Source: Microbacterium testaceum
GTDB lineage: Bacteria > Actinomycetota > Actinomycetes > Actinomycetales > Microbacteriaceae
NCBI RefSeq assembly: GCF_001476655.1
Contig: NZ_LDRT01000035.1
Span: 1-42,487 of the forward strand
DNA length: 42,487 nt
Reading direction: 5' to 3'
The notes under the pieces: generated by a model
Databases searched by the model: none
Seen by the model: the letters and a program-made list of their open reading frames with translations, nothing else
What the model was told of the DNA's origin: nothing
Shown: positions 32,309 to 40,800 of the stretch, in pieces
Layout: every line of letters starts with the position of its first letter
Position numbering within the stretch: the stretch's first letter is position 1
Made by a program: the position numbers and the translations under genes

Positions 32309-32980
32309 ATGACCGACGACGCCCCGGTCGCACGCCCCGCGGTCCGGTGGATCGTGGTCGCGGTCGTCACCGTCGCCATCGTGGCCGTGGCCTTCGCGAT
32401 CGGACGCTTCACGGCGTTCGGCGCGACGGCCGCTCCCACGTATCCCTCCACGACGTCCGCCGACGCCGGATTCGCCCGCGACATGCAGGTGCATCACACC
32501 CAGGCGGTGCTGATGGCGATGGAGATCTACCGCAAGACCGACGACGACGAGCTGCGCACCCTCTCGTACGACATCGCCACCGCGCAGGCGGGCCAGCGCG
32601 GCGAGATGTTCGGCTGGCTGGTGCAGTGGGGACTCCCCCAGTCCTCCCCCCAGCCGCTCATGACGTGGATGCAGGCCTCGGGCGCGCACAGCCACGGCGA
32701 CACGTCGGCGTACACGCAAGACGAGCTTCTCGCGCAGATGGGCATGGCCACGGATGCCGAGCTCGACCAGCTCCGCTCCCTCGAGGGCCAGCCCGCCGAC
32801 TGCCTCTTCCTCACCCTGATGATCCGCCACCACCAGGGGGCGATCCCGATGGCTCAGGCCGTCATCGAGCTCGGCGAGGAGCCGCGCGTGGCCGAGGTCG
32901 CCCAAGCCATCGTCACCGGTCAGTCCGCCGAGATCGACGCCATGCGCGACATCCAGTCGCGCCTCGCCTGCGGCGCCTGA
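32309..32980 (+). CDS. DUF305 membrane-anchored protein
   Basis: A 223-residue protein with one amino-terminal membrane helix (WIVVAVVTVAIVAVAFAIG) and an outer ferritin-like DUF305 fold. It contains both family histidine motifs: FARDMQVHHTQAVLMAMEI near residue 55 and LMIRHHQGAIPMAQAVIEL near 170. DUF305 proteins are often linked to copper or other metals, though the role is not settled. Its start codon follows the DUF3105 stop with one base between, so both are made from one mRNA and may act together at the outer membrane face. A strong terminator follows. Confidence 0.92.
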   Translation: MTDDAPVARPAVRWIVVAVVTVAIVAVAFAIGRFTAFGATAAPTYPSTTSADAGFARDMQVHHTQAVLMAMEIYRKTDDDELRTLSYDIATAQAGQRGEMFGWLVQWGLPQSSPQPLMTWMQASGAHSHGDTSAYTQDELLAQMGMATDAELDQLRSLEGQPADCLFLTLMIRHHQGAIPMAQAVIELGEEPRVAEVAQAIVTGQSAEIDAMRDIQSRLACGA

Positions 32981-33006
32981 CCCGCGCCCGGCCCCCCGGA
33001 AACGCC

Positions 33007-33045
33007 GAAGGGCGTGGCATCCCCCAAACGGATGCCACGCCCTTC
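33007..33045. terminator. Bidirectional terminator between DUF305 and the ABC operon
   Basis: GAAGGGCGTGGCATCC and GGATGCCACGCCCTTC form a perfect 16-base stem with a seven-base loop. It lies between converging genes and can end transcripts from both sides. The arms contain the GGCATCC/GGATGCC heptamer. Confidence 0.88.
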
Positions 33046-33057
33046 TGTCGTGGAGGC

Positions 33058-34029
33058 TCAGCCCTTCGTCGACCCGGCCAGCAGACCCCGGACGAAGAAC
33101 CGCTGCAGGGCGATGAAGACCGCCAGCGGAACGACGATCGCGATGAACGCGCCCGCGGTCAGCAGGTACCAGTCCTGGCCACGGCTTCCGGTCATCTCGG
33201 CCAGCAGCTTGGTGATCGGGGCGACGTTGCCGTCGGCGAAGATCAACGCCACGAGCAGGTCGTTCCACACCCAGAGGAACTGGAAGATGGCGACGGATGC
33301 CACGGCGGGCATGGTCAGCGGCAGGATGATGCGGAAGAAGATCTGCCCGTGGCCGGCCCCGTCGACGCGCGCGGCCTCGATCACGTCACGCGGGATCTCC
33401 GACATGAAGTTGTGCAGCAGGAAGATCACCAGCGGCAGGGCGAAGATCGTGTGCGCGACCCACACCTGCGCGTACCCGGCCTGTCCCATCCCCTGGATCA
33501 CGGGGACTCCGAAGATCGTGCCGCCCGAAAACAGCTGCAGCAACGGGATGAGCGCCATCTGGATCGGCACGATCTGCAGCGCGAACACGAGGATGAACAG
33601 GATGTTCCGCCCGCGGAACTCCATCCACGCGAACGCGTACGAGGCGAGCAGGGCGATCGAGATCGGGATGATCGTGGCCGGCAGCGTGATCGCGATCGAG
33701 TTCACGAACGCCCCGGTCATGTTCAGCTGGCTGTTGCCGGCCTGCAGCGCGGTGGCGTAGTTGTCGAGAGTGAAGCCCGGGTTCTGGAAGATCGTCCACC
33801 AGCCGGTGCTCTGGATGAGCTGCTGCGGGCGGAACGACGACAGGAACAGGCCGAAGGTCGGCAGCGTCCACAGCACCGCGATCACGAGCGCCGCGATCGT
33901 GGCGCCGCGCGAGCTCAGACGCTTCTTCGCGCCCGCGGCGACGCCGCGCTCCGCCTTGCGCTCGCCGCGCGAGAGCTGCTTCTTCGTGTCCGGATCGACC
34001 GGGAGGTCGATGGGGGTGACGGCCGACAT
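33058..34029 (-). CDS. aglG: Alpha-glucoside ABC importer, permease 2 (AglG-like)
   Basis: A 323-residue membrane protein with about six helices and a polar first 40 residues. EAARVDGAGHGQIFFRIILPL near residue 225 is the EAA loop. The stretches LPTFGLFLSSFRPQQLIQSTGWW and FAWMEFRGRNILFILVFALQ resemble AglG/ThuG-type permeases for alpha-glucosides or trehalose. The ATG shares one base with the stop of the upstream permease (TGATG). The frame is open upstream, but only the ATG at 34029 fits. It is the last gene of the operon and ends 12 bases before the shared terminator. The ATPase gene is absent here too. Confidence 0.92.
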   Translation of the reverse strand: MSAVTPIDLPVDPDTKKQLSRGERKAERGVAAGAKKRLSSRGATIAALVIAVLWTLPTFGLFLSSFRPQQLIQSTGWWTIFQNPGFTLDNYATALQAGNSQLNMTGAFVNSIAITLPATIIPISIALLASYAFAWMEFRGRNILFILVFALQIVPIQMALIPLLQLFSGGTIFGVPVIQGMGQAGYAQVWVAHTIFALPLVIFLLHNFMSEIPRDVIEAARVDGAGHGQIFFRIILPLTMPAVASVAIFQFLWVWNDLLVALIFADGNVAPITKLLAEMTGSRGQDWYLLTAGAFIAIVVPLAVFIALQRFFVRGLLAGSTKG

Positions 34030-35162
34030 CAGCGGACCTCCTGTTGCTTGCGCAGCTGCACCGCGTTGTAGATGACCAGGGGCAGCACGAGCACGAACAG
34101 CACGACGGCGAACGCGGCCGCGCGCCCCTGCTCGAAGCTGCGCAGCTGGGTGTACATCTCGTTGGCGATGACGGACGTGTTGTTCGTACCGGCGGTCATC
34201 GTGCGGACGATGTCGAACACCTTCAGCGAGGCGATCGCGATCGTGGTCAGCACGACGACGAGGGAGCCCCGGATGCCGGGGACCACGACGTTCATGAATC
34301 GCTGCCACGCGTTGGTGCCGTCGAGTTCCGCGGCCTCGAGCTGCTCGGTCGGCACGCCCTTGATGGCCGCCGAGAGCACGACCATGGCGAAACCGGTCTG
34401 GACCCAGATGAGCACGATGATGAGGAACAGCGTGTTCCACGGCTCCACCGCGAGGAAGTTCACGGGCTGACCGCCGAGCCAGACGATGACCTGGTTGAGG
34501 AAGCCGATCTGCGGCTCCCCCGCGGGACGCGAGGTGTACATGAAGCGCCAGATGATCGACGCCCCCACGAACGAGATCGCCATCGGCAGGAACACGAGGA
34601 TCTTGTAGTACTTCTCGCCACGCGCCTTGTCGATGAAGTACGCGTACGCGAGACCGGCGATGGTCGAGACGACCGGGGTGATGACGACCCAGACGATGGT
34701 GTTCAGCACGACACGCAGACCCTGGGGCTGCGTGAAGATCCAGACGAAGTTGTCGAGGCCGATGAACCGGTCACCCGTGCGGTCGAAGAACGCCTGGCCG
34801 GTGGTCTGCACGGCCGGAACGATGAGTCCGACCACGAGCAGGATGATCGCCGGGGCGAGGAAGGCGACGAGCTGGAAGAGCGAGCCGGCGCCCTTGCGGG
34901 CCCGCATGTCGAGGAAGAAGAAGCCGAGGCCGACGAACGCGGCCGCGATGATCGCCCACTGGTAGGACTGCAGCAGCCACAGCACCAGGGCGGGGGTCAC
35001 GACACAGGCCGCGAGCCGGACGATGGTGTAGACGCGCCCGCGACGCGGGGCGATCTCCACGAGGAAGAGGATGAGCCCGACCACCGCCACGAAGACCCCG
35101 ATGATGATCGGGATCTCCAGGAACGGCGAGAGGGTGCTCAGCCACTGGAGGAATTCGCGCAT
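34029..35162 (-). CDS. aglF: Alpha-glucoside ABC importer, permease 1 (AglF-like), extended amino end
   Basis: A 377-residue membrane protein, longer than the usual 290-330. The first 95 residues hold three extra hydrophobic segments (IPIIIGVFVAVVGLILFLVE, LAACVVTPALVLWLL, WAIIAAAFVGLGFFFLD) before the standard core that begins LVAFLAPAIILLVVGLIVPA. LEAAELDGTNAWQRFMNVVVP near residue 285 is the EAA loop. YKILVFLPMAISFVGASIIWRFMY is typical of AglF-like permeases. The start at 35162 has AAAGG upstream. It lies 86 bases behind the binding-protein gene, with a hairpin in the gap, and overlaps the next permease by one base. Confidence 0.92.
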   Translation of the reverse strand: MREFLQWLSTLSPFLEIPIIIGVFVAVVGLILFLVEIAPRRGRVYTIVRLAACVVTPALVLWLLQSYQWAIIAAAFVGLGFFFLDMRARKGAGSLFQLVAFLAPAIILLVVGLIVPAVQTTGQAFFDRTGDRFIGLDNFVWIFTQPQGLRVVLNTIVWVVITPVVSTIAGLAYAYFIDKARGEKYYKILVFLPMAISFVGASIIWRFMYTSRPAGEPQIGFLNQVIVWLGGQPVNFLAVEPWNTLFLIIVLIWVQTGFAMVVLSAAIKGVPTEQLEAAELDGTNAWQRFMNVVVPGIRGSLVVVLTTIAIASLKVFDIVRTMTAGTNNTSVIANEMYTQLRSFEQGRAAAFAVVLFVLVLPLVIYNAVQLRKQQEVR

Positions 35163-35203
35163 GGGAAACCTTTCGAGTGCGCCGACGAACGCTCAGGGAG
35201 CCG

Positions 35204-35237
35204 ACGGGGCCGCCCCTCCGGAGAGAAGCGACCCCGT
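35204..35237 (-). terminator. Intercistronic hairpin after the aglE-like gene
   Basis: ACGGGGCCGC and GCGACCCCGT pair with one G-T position on the minus strand around a 14-base loop that contains CTCCGGAG. No T run follows. Its place, between the binding-protein gene and the first permease, mirrors the hairpin at 26610-26637. Confidence 0.5.
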
Positions 35238-35248
35238 GGCATCCGTTG

Positions 35249-36577
35249 TCAGCTGGAGGGCCAGCCGCTCTGGATCTGTTCGAGAACGGTCGCCGTGGGC
35301 GTGCCGTTGACGAAGTCGTTCATACCCTTGAAGAACGTGCCCGTTCCCACCGCCGACGGCATCAGGTCGGAGGCGTCGAAGCGGAACGTCGTCGCGGGGT
35401 CCTGCAGGATCGTGATGGCCTGCGTGAGGATCGCGCTCGAGGCGTTGTTCGGGTCGAGGCCCTTGTTGGCGGAGATGACGCCGCCGAGCTTGACGCGCGA
35501 GTTCGCCCAGTCGGCGCTGGAGAGGTACTCCTGCACCTTCTGCGTGGCCTCGTTGTCGTTGAACGCACCGACGATCTCGCCACCACCGGTGACGACGTTG
35601 CCCTTGGCGCTCGCGTCGAACGGCGGGGTCAGGAAGGCCCAGATGTCACCGTCTTCGGCGACCTTGCCCCCGGCGTCGGTGATGAACCCGTCATAGAACG
35701 ACGCCTGGTGGTGCAGCGCGCACTTGCCGTCGACGAGCGCCGTGGCCGGGTCACCGAAGGGCGTGGTCACGATCGTGTCGACGCCACCGAAACCGGCGTT
35801 GACGTAGTTGGAGTTCAGCGCGATCTTGCCGAACTCGTCGAACGCCGACGCGATCTTCGGGTCGGTGAACTTGACCTCGTTGGAGACCCACTTGTCGTAG
35901 ACGTCGGCACCCGACTGTCGCAGGACGATGTCCTCGATCCAGTCGGTGCCCGGCCAACCGGTCGCCGCGTCGGAGCCGAAGCCCATGCACCACGGCGGGG
36001 TGTTGGTGGTCTGCTGGATCTTCGCCGTCAGGTCGAGCAGGCCCTGCCAGTCGGTCGGCACGGTCCATCCGTTGTCGGCGAACTGCTTGGGCGAGTACCA
36101 GACCCACCCCTTGACGCTGGCCATGAGCGGGGCGCCGTACTGCGTGCCCTCGTACTGGCCGTAGCCGGCCCAGTCCTCGGACCAGTTCTTCTTCACGTTG
36201 TCGACGACGGCCTCGGGCGCGGGCTTCAGGAAGCCCTGGGCCGCCATGTCGCGCATCAGGCCGGGCTGCGGGAAGATCGCGATGTCGGGAGCGTTTCCAC
36301 CCTGGGCACGAACCGCGATCTGCGCTTCGAACTCTTTCGACGCCTCGTACTTGATGTCGATGTTGTTCTCTTTCTCCCAGTCCGCCCAGGACTGTTCGAG
36401 CAGTTCGGCCTCGGTGTCCGAGATCGTCCCGTAGACGGTGACGACGTTCGAGTCGCCTCCGCCGTTGCTGTCTCCTCCGGTCGATCCGGGTCCCCCCGAA
36501 CATCCGGCCAGAGCGATGCCGGCAACGCCGGCCAGGGCTAGCGGTGCCAGTAGGCGGCGACGCTGTGTCATGCCCAT
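35249..36577 (-). CDS. aglE: Alpha-glucoside ABC importer, solute-binding lipoprotein (AglE-like)
   Basis: A 442-residue lipoprotein. The signal is MGMTQRRRLLAPLALAGVAG followed by IALAGC, with the lipobox LAGC near residue 26 and a Gly/Ser-rich linker. The mature part (VVTVYGTISDTEAELLEQSW, APDIAIFPQPGLMRDMAAQG, WCMGFGSDAATGWPGTDWIED) matches AglE/ThuE-type binding proteins; the Trp-rich WCMGFGSDAATGWPGTDW stretch is characteristic. It would bring alpha-glucosides such as maltose, trehalose or sucrose. The ATG at 36577 is preferred to 36571 because AGGAGG lies five bases before it. Just upstream are a good promoter and a GGAACC-type operator. Confidence 0.93.
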   Translation of the reverse strand: MGMTQRRRLLAPLALAGVAGIALAGCSGGPGSTGGDSNGGGDSNVVTVYGTISDTEAELLEQSWADWEKENNIDIKYEASKEFEAQIAVRAQGGNAPDIAIFPQPGLMRDMAAQGFLKPAPEAVVDNVKKNWSEDWAGYGQYEGTQYGAPLMASVKGWVWYSPKQFADNGWTVPTDWQGLLDLTAKIQQTTNTPPWCMGFGSDAATGWPGTDWIEDIVLRQSGADVYDKWVSNEVKFTDPKIASAFDEFGKIALNSNYVNAGFGGVDTIVTTPFGDPATALVDGKCALHHQASFYDGFITDAGGKVAEDGDIWAFLTPPFDASAKGNVVTGGGEIVGAFNDNEATQKVQEYLSSADWANSRVKLGGVISANKGLDPNNASSAILTQAITILQDPATTFRFDASDLMPSAVGTGTFFKGMNDFVNGTPTATVLEQIQSGWPSS

Positions 36578-36622
36578 GTGGTCCTCCTCGTCGAGTCACT
36601 GTCGGTGCACCGGATCCCGTCG

Positions 36623-36668
36623 GGAACCGATTCCAGGCAACCGTAGAGGGAAAGCATAGACACCGCAA
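36623..36668 (-). promoter_or_regulatory. Promoter of the agl operon with LacI-type operator
   Basis: On the minus strand TTGCGG (36668-36663) and TACGGT (36645-36640) are 17 bases apart. GGAACCGATTCC (36623-36634), a near-perfect 12-base palindrome, sits at the expected transcription start. TATGCT at 36658-36653 is an alternative -10. Confidence 0.65.
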
Positions 36669-36731
36669 CACGATCAGGTCACGAACGCATAACTAGCGTC
36701 TTTTCGCTGCGAGACCGTGGGAGGAGCGCAG

Positions 36732-36768
36732 GGAACCGGTTCCATCTTCGGCGCTCATCGAGTACGCT
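36732..36768 (+). promoter_or_regulatory. Promoter of the lacI gene with LacI-type operator
   Basis: GGAACCGGTTCC at 36732-36743 is a perfect 12-base palindrome. It overlaps TTCCAT (36740-36745), which stands 17 bases before TACGCT (36763-36768). The second operator of the pair is centred 109 bases away at the facing promoter, so the regulator probably controls itself and the agl operon. Confidence 0.68.
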
Positions 36769-36817
36769 TTCGCGAGATCGACACAGCAGTCGACCCCACA
36801 TCGAGGAAGACGACGGG

Positions 36818-37825
36818 ATGAGTGGAATCGCCGACGTGGCGCGCCTGGCGGGCGTGTCGAAGTCGACGGCCAGTCGCGCACTGACCGGAGGCGGGTACGT
36901 CTCGGAGAGCACGAAGCAGCGCGTGGCGGACGCCGCCGCCTCGCTGGGCTACGTGCCGTCCACGAGCGCCGTGAGCCTCGCGACCGGGCGCACGCGCACC
37001 ATCGCCCTCATCGTCCCCAAGGTGAACCGGTGGTACTTCGGCTCGATCGTCGAGGGCGTGGAACGGTCGCTCATCCCGCAGGGATACGACGTGACGCTCT
37101 ACGTCGCCGAGCCCGGATCACGCGATCGCGAGAGCCTCTACTCCACCTACCTCGCCCGGAAGCGATTCGACGGCGTGATCGCCGTCGCCCTCGAGCCCGA
37201 GGACCGTGACCTGGAACGACTCGTGGGAATCGGCAAGCCCACGGTCTGCATCGGCAACGCCCTCGCCGAGATCCCCACCCTCGGGCTCGACAACGTCGGC
37301 ATCACGCGCATCATCACGCAGCACCTCATCGCCCTCGGCCACACCGACATCGCCTTCGTCGGGAGCACTCCCCCGACCGACGCCCCCGCCAAAGACGTCG
37401 ACGAACGCTCGATCGGCTACCGCAACGCGATGAACGATCACGGATTGACCGTGCGGATCCGCAACGTCCCCTCGACGTTGACGATCACCGACGCCTACGC
37501 CGCCGCCGCGTCGTTCCTCGCGGACGCCGCCTCCCGTCCCACCGGGGTCGTCGCCGCGTGCGACGAGGTCGCGATCGGTGTGATCATCGCCGCGCGCCGC
37601 ATGGGGATCTCGGTCCCCTCGCAGTTGAGCGTGGTGGGCATCGACGGGCACGACTACGCCGAGATGTTCGCCCTGACCACGGTGGAGCAATTTCCGCAGG
37701 CCCAGGGCATCGAGGCGACGCGCCTGCTCCTGTCGATCATCGAGGGCAACGAGGCGCCGCTCCGCAGCGAAGCGGCCACGCGACTGGTCGTGCGCGCCTC
37801 GACCGCTCCCCCGCGCCTTCCCTGA
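36818..37825 (+). CDS. LacI-family regulator of the agl importer
   Basis: A complete 335-residue regulator. The helix-turn-helix is GIADVARLAGVSKSTASRAL near residues 3-22, followed by the hinge SLATGRTRTIALIVPKVNRW. The sugar-binding domain ends normally with ACDEVAIGVIIAARRMGISVPSQLSVVGIDGHDYAE and a full carboxyl end. It is a paralogue of the regulator at 14046 but has a different recognition helix (SKSTASRAL against STATVSRAL), in line with the different operators beside the two genes. It is divergent from the agl operon and ends at a perfect terminator. The inducer is probably an alpha-glucoside (inference). Confidence 0.93.
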   Translation: MSGIADVARLAGVSKSTASRALTGGGYVSESTKQRVADAAASLGYVPSTSAVSLATGRTRTIALIVPKVNRWYFGSIVEGVERSLIPQGYDVTLYVAEPGSRDRESLYSTYLARKRFDGVIAVALEPEDRDLERLVGIGKPTVCIGNALAEIPTLGLDNVGITRIITQHLIALGHTDIAFVGSTPPTDAPAKDVDERSIGYRNAMNDHGLTVRIRNVPSTLTITDAYAAAASFLADAASRPTGVVAACDEVAIGVIIAARRMGISVPSQLSVVGIDGHDYAEMFALTTVEQFPQAQGIEATRLLLSIIEGNEAPLRSEAATRLVVRASTAPPRLP

Positions 37826-37832
37826 CAGGGCA

Positions 37833-37862
37833 GAACCCCGGATGCCATGGCATCCGGGGTTC
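37833..37862. terminator. Bidirectional terminator, perfect 30-base palindrome
   Basis: GAACCCCGGATGCC and GGCATCCGGGGTTC flank only AT, so the whole 30 bases are palindromic. It lies between the converging lacI and nuclease genes. It again contains the GGATGCC heptamer. Confidence 0.85.
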
Positions 37863-37877
37863 CTCCGTCGTCGGGGG

Positions 37878-40800
37878 TCAGTCCGCTCGGCGCACGCCGC
37901 GACGCCGCAGCGCCACACCGAGAGCCAGGAGCGCGAGAGCCGCGAGGACTCCGCCGCCCATCCACGCCGTGTCGACGCCCGTGCGCGGGAGCCCGTCGGG
38001 GCCGCGAGGCGGCGCGGCTTCGCCGTCGCCCTGGTCGTCCGGGCCGTTGTTCGGCGTCTCCGAGCCGTCGACCACGCGGACCGGCACGGTCGCGGTGGAG
38101 CCCGACGCGGTGCTGACGGTGATATCGAGCGCCTCGGGTGCGTCGGCGGGGACCGTCAGCGCGACCGCGGCCGTTCCCTCCCGCACCGGCACCGTCAGCG
38201 AGGCCGCGGAGCCGACCGTCACGCTCGCCTCGGTGGCGGCGGGGCTGCCGAGCGAGGTGAGGTCGAGACCCGACACCGTGAAGGCGGCCTCGGCCCCGCG
38301 GGACACCTCGGACGGCGCGCCCTTCACCTCGACACCGCGCGCGGTGAAGTCCGGGGCGAGGTCGGGGTGAGCCGTCAGGTAGGCGATCCAGCCGTCCCGA
38401 TCGATGAGGCCGGAGTCACGCGCATCCGTTCCCTCGTCGAAGACCGTGAACGCGTCGCCGCCCGACAGCAGGAAGCTGAACGAGCCCACGCGGTACGACG
38501 CGGCCGGGTCGACAGGCATCCCGTCGATCCACACGCCGGAGACGCGCTCGCCCGGAGCGCGCGTCGCATCGTAGGTGTACCGGACGTTCTCCGACACGCT
38601 CAGCGAGAGCGTCGCCGCGCGGCCCGCCGCGTCACCCCACTGCTGCTCGAGCAGACGACGCACCTGGTCGCCGGTGAGGCTCGTCGTGCCCAGGTTGTTG
38701 ACGAACGGGAGCACGGCGTTGGCCTCGGCGAAGGTGATCACGCCGTCGTCGCCGCGCAGAAGCTCCGCGCGCAGGCCGCCCGGGTTCACCACCGTGAGGT
38801 CGGCGTCGCCGCGCGCGGGGTCCGCGAGAGTGTCGAGCAGGGCGTCGGCGACGAGGTTGCCGAGCGCGGACTGCTTCGAGCGGTCGTCGCGCTGGCCGCC
38901 CGTGTAGACGCCGTCGACGTACGATCCGCCGAGGAAGGCCGTGGTGATGTCGGCCGCGACCGACCCCACCGGCCGTGACCCGACACGCTCGGCCTCGGCG
39001 AGAGCGCGGTCGACGATGTCGGCGACCTCGGCGACGCGCGGATAGGTCGCGATGAGCTCGGCGTCGAGGGCCGCGCTGTTCTCGGCGGTCTGCTCGTCGT
39101 CGTCCTCGACCACCTCGGCCTCGAGTCGCGGCACGTTGCGGGCCTCGTGAGCGACGACATCGCGGCTGGCACGATCGATCGTCAGGACGACCTGGCCGAT
39201 GTTCTCGCCGTAGTTGCCCGTCTGCAGCACCGGACGGGTGCCCTCGCCCCCGGGGACCGGGGCGTCCCACGCGTACTCCTCGTGCGTGTGGCCGGTGAAG
39301 ATCGCGTCGACATCGGCATCCGTCTCCGTCACGATGCGGGCGAACGCCCCACCCTGCGCGAGCGCCTGGTCGACGGTCGTGCCCGACGCGTCGCCCTGCG
39401 GCGCACCCTCGTGATACTCGGCCACGAGGACGTCGACCTGGTCGCGGATCTCCGCGACCACCCGGTTCACCTCGGCGACGGGCTCGCGGAACTCGATGCC
39501 CTCGATGCCTTCGGGACTGACCAGCGACGCCGTCTCCTCGGTGACGGCGGCGACGATCCCGACCTTCAGCCCGTTCACCTCGACGATCTCGTAACCGGGG
39601 AGCAGGGGTCGACCGTCGCGGTAGACGTTCGCACCGAGATACGGGAACGCCGCCCGCTCGGTGACACGGCCGGTGAGGTCGTCGATCCCCTTGTCGAACT
39701 CGTGGTTCCCGACTCCGGATGCCGCGAGCTCGAGCGCGTTGAGCACGTCGATCGTGGGGGCGTCGTCGGCGTTGGCCGAGGCGAAGAGCGAAGCGCCGAT
39801 GTTGTCGCCGTTGGAGAGGAAGAGCGACCGGTCGTCGCCCTTCTCGGCCCGCAGCTGCTCGATCGTGCCCGCGAACTTCACGGTGTCATCGTCGATGCGC
39901 CCGTGGAAGTCGTTGATGTTCAGCAGGTTGAGCTCGGTCGTCCCGGACAGGTCGAGCCCCACGACGACGGGGTCGTGATCGCTCGAGCGGTACGGAGAGG
40001 CGTCGTAGAAGCTCCGGACGTTGGCGTTGTAGCGGCTGTACTCCAGAGCGAGCGCCTCACCGGCGTTGATGTTCCAGATGTCGGTGCCGGTGACGAGCTC
40101 ACGCGCCGAGGGCGAGGCGAAAACGTGATCGAGCGAGCCGGACTGGCCGCTGAACGAGTACGTGTACTTCCCCGTGTCGGCACCCAGATCGGTGTATCCC
40201 GCGTCGCGCAGCACCTGGAGGGGGTCCTCCTGTGCGTAGGCGTTGAAGTCGCCGAGCAGGAAGACCGCACCGCCGTCGACGCTCTTCGCGCGTTCTCCGG
40301 CGAAGGCGACGAGTGCCTCCGCCTGACGGACGCGGTCCCCGTTGAAAGCTCCCTGGTCGCCGGCGGCGTTGTCGCCCTCGGCGGCCGGGTCGCTGTCGCT
40401 CTTCGACTTGAAGTGGTTCACGATCGCGACGAACGCCGTCTCATCGCTTCCCGCGGCCGCGAACGCCTGAGCGAGCGGCTGACGCGCGTTGGCGAAGGCC
40501 GGGTCGTCGAGGATGACGCTGTCACCGATCGGGCTCACCGCCGCCTTCTTGTAGATGAAGGCGGTACGGATGACGTCTTCCGACGCCGGCAGGGCGGCCG
40601 GTGACGGCACGAAAGCCCAGGCGTCCTCGCCCAGGTCGGCGTTGAGCGCGCCGACGAGCGTCGACAGGGCCTCATCGCGGGGCTTGCCGAGAGCCGCGGA
40701 GTTCTCGATCTCTTCGAGAGAGACGACCTCGGCCTGCATCGCGTTCAGGGCCGCGACGATCTTCGCCTGCTGGCGCTGCAGATTCTCGTCGTTCGCCGCG

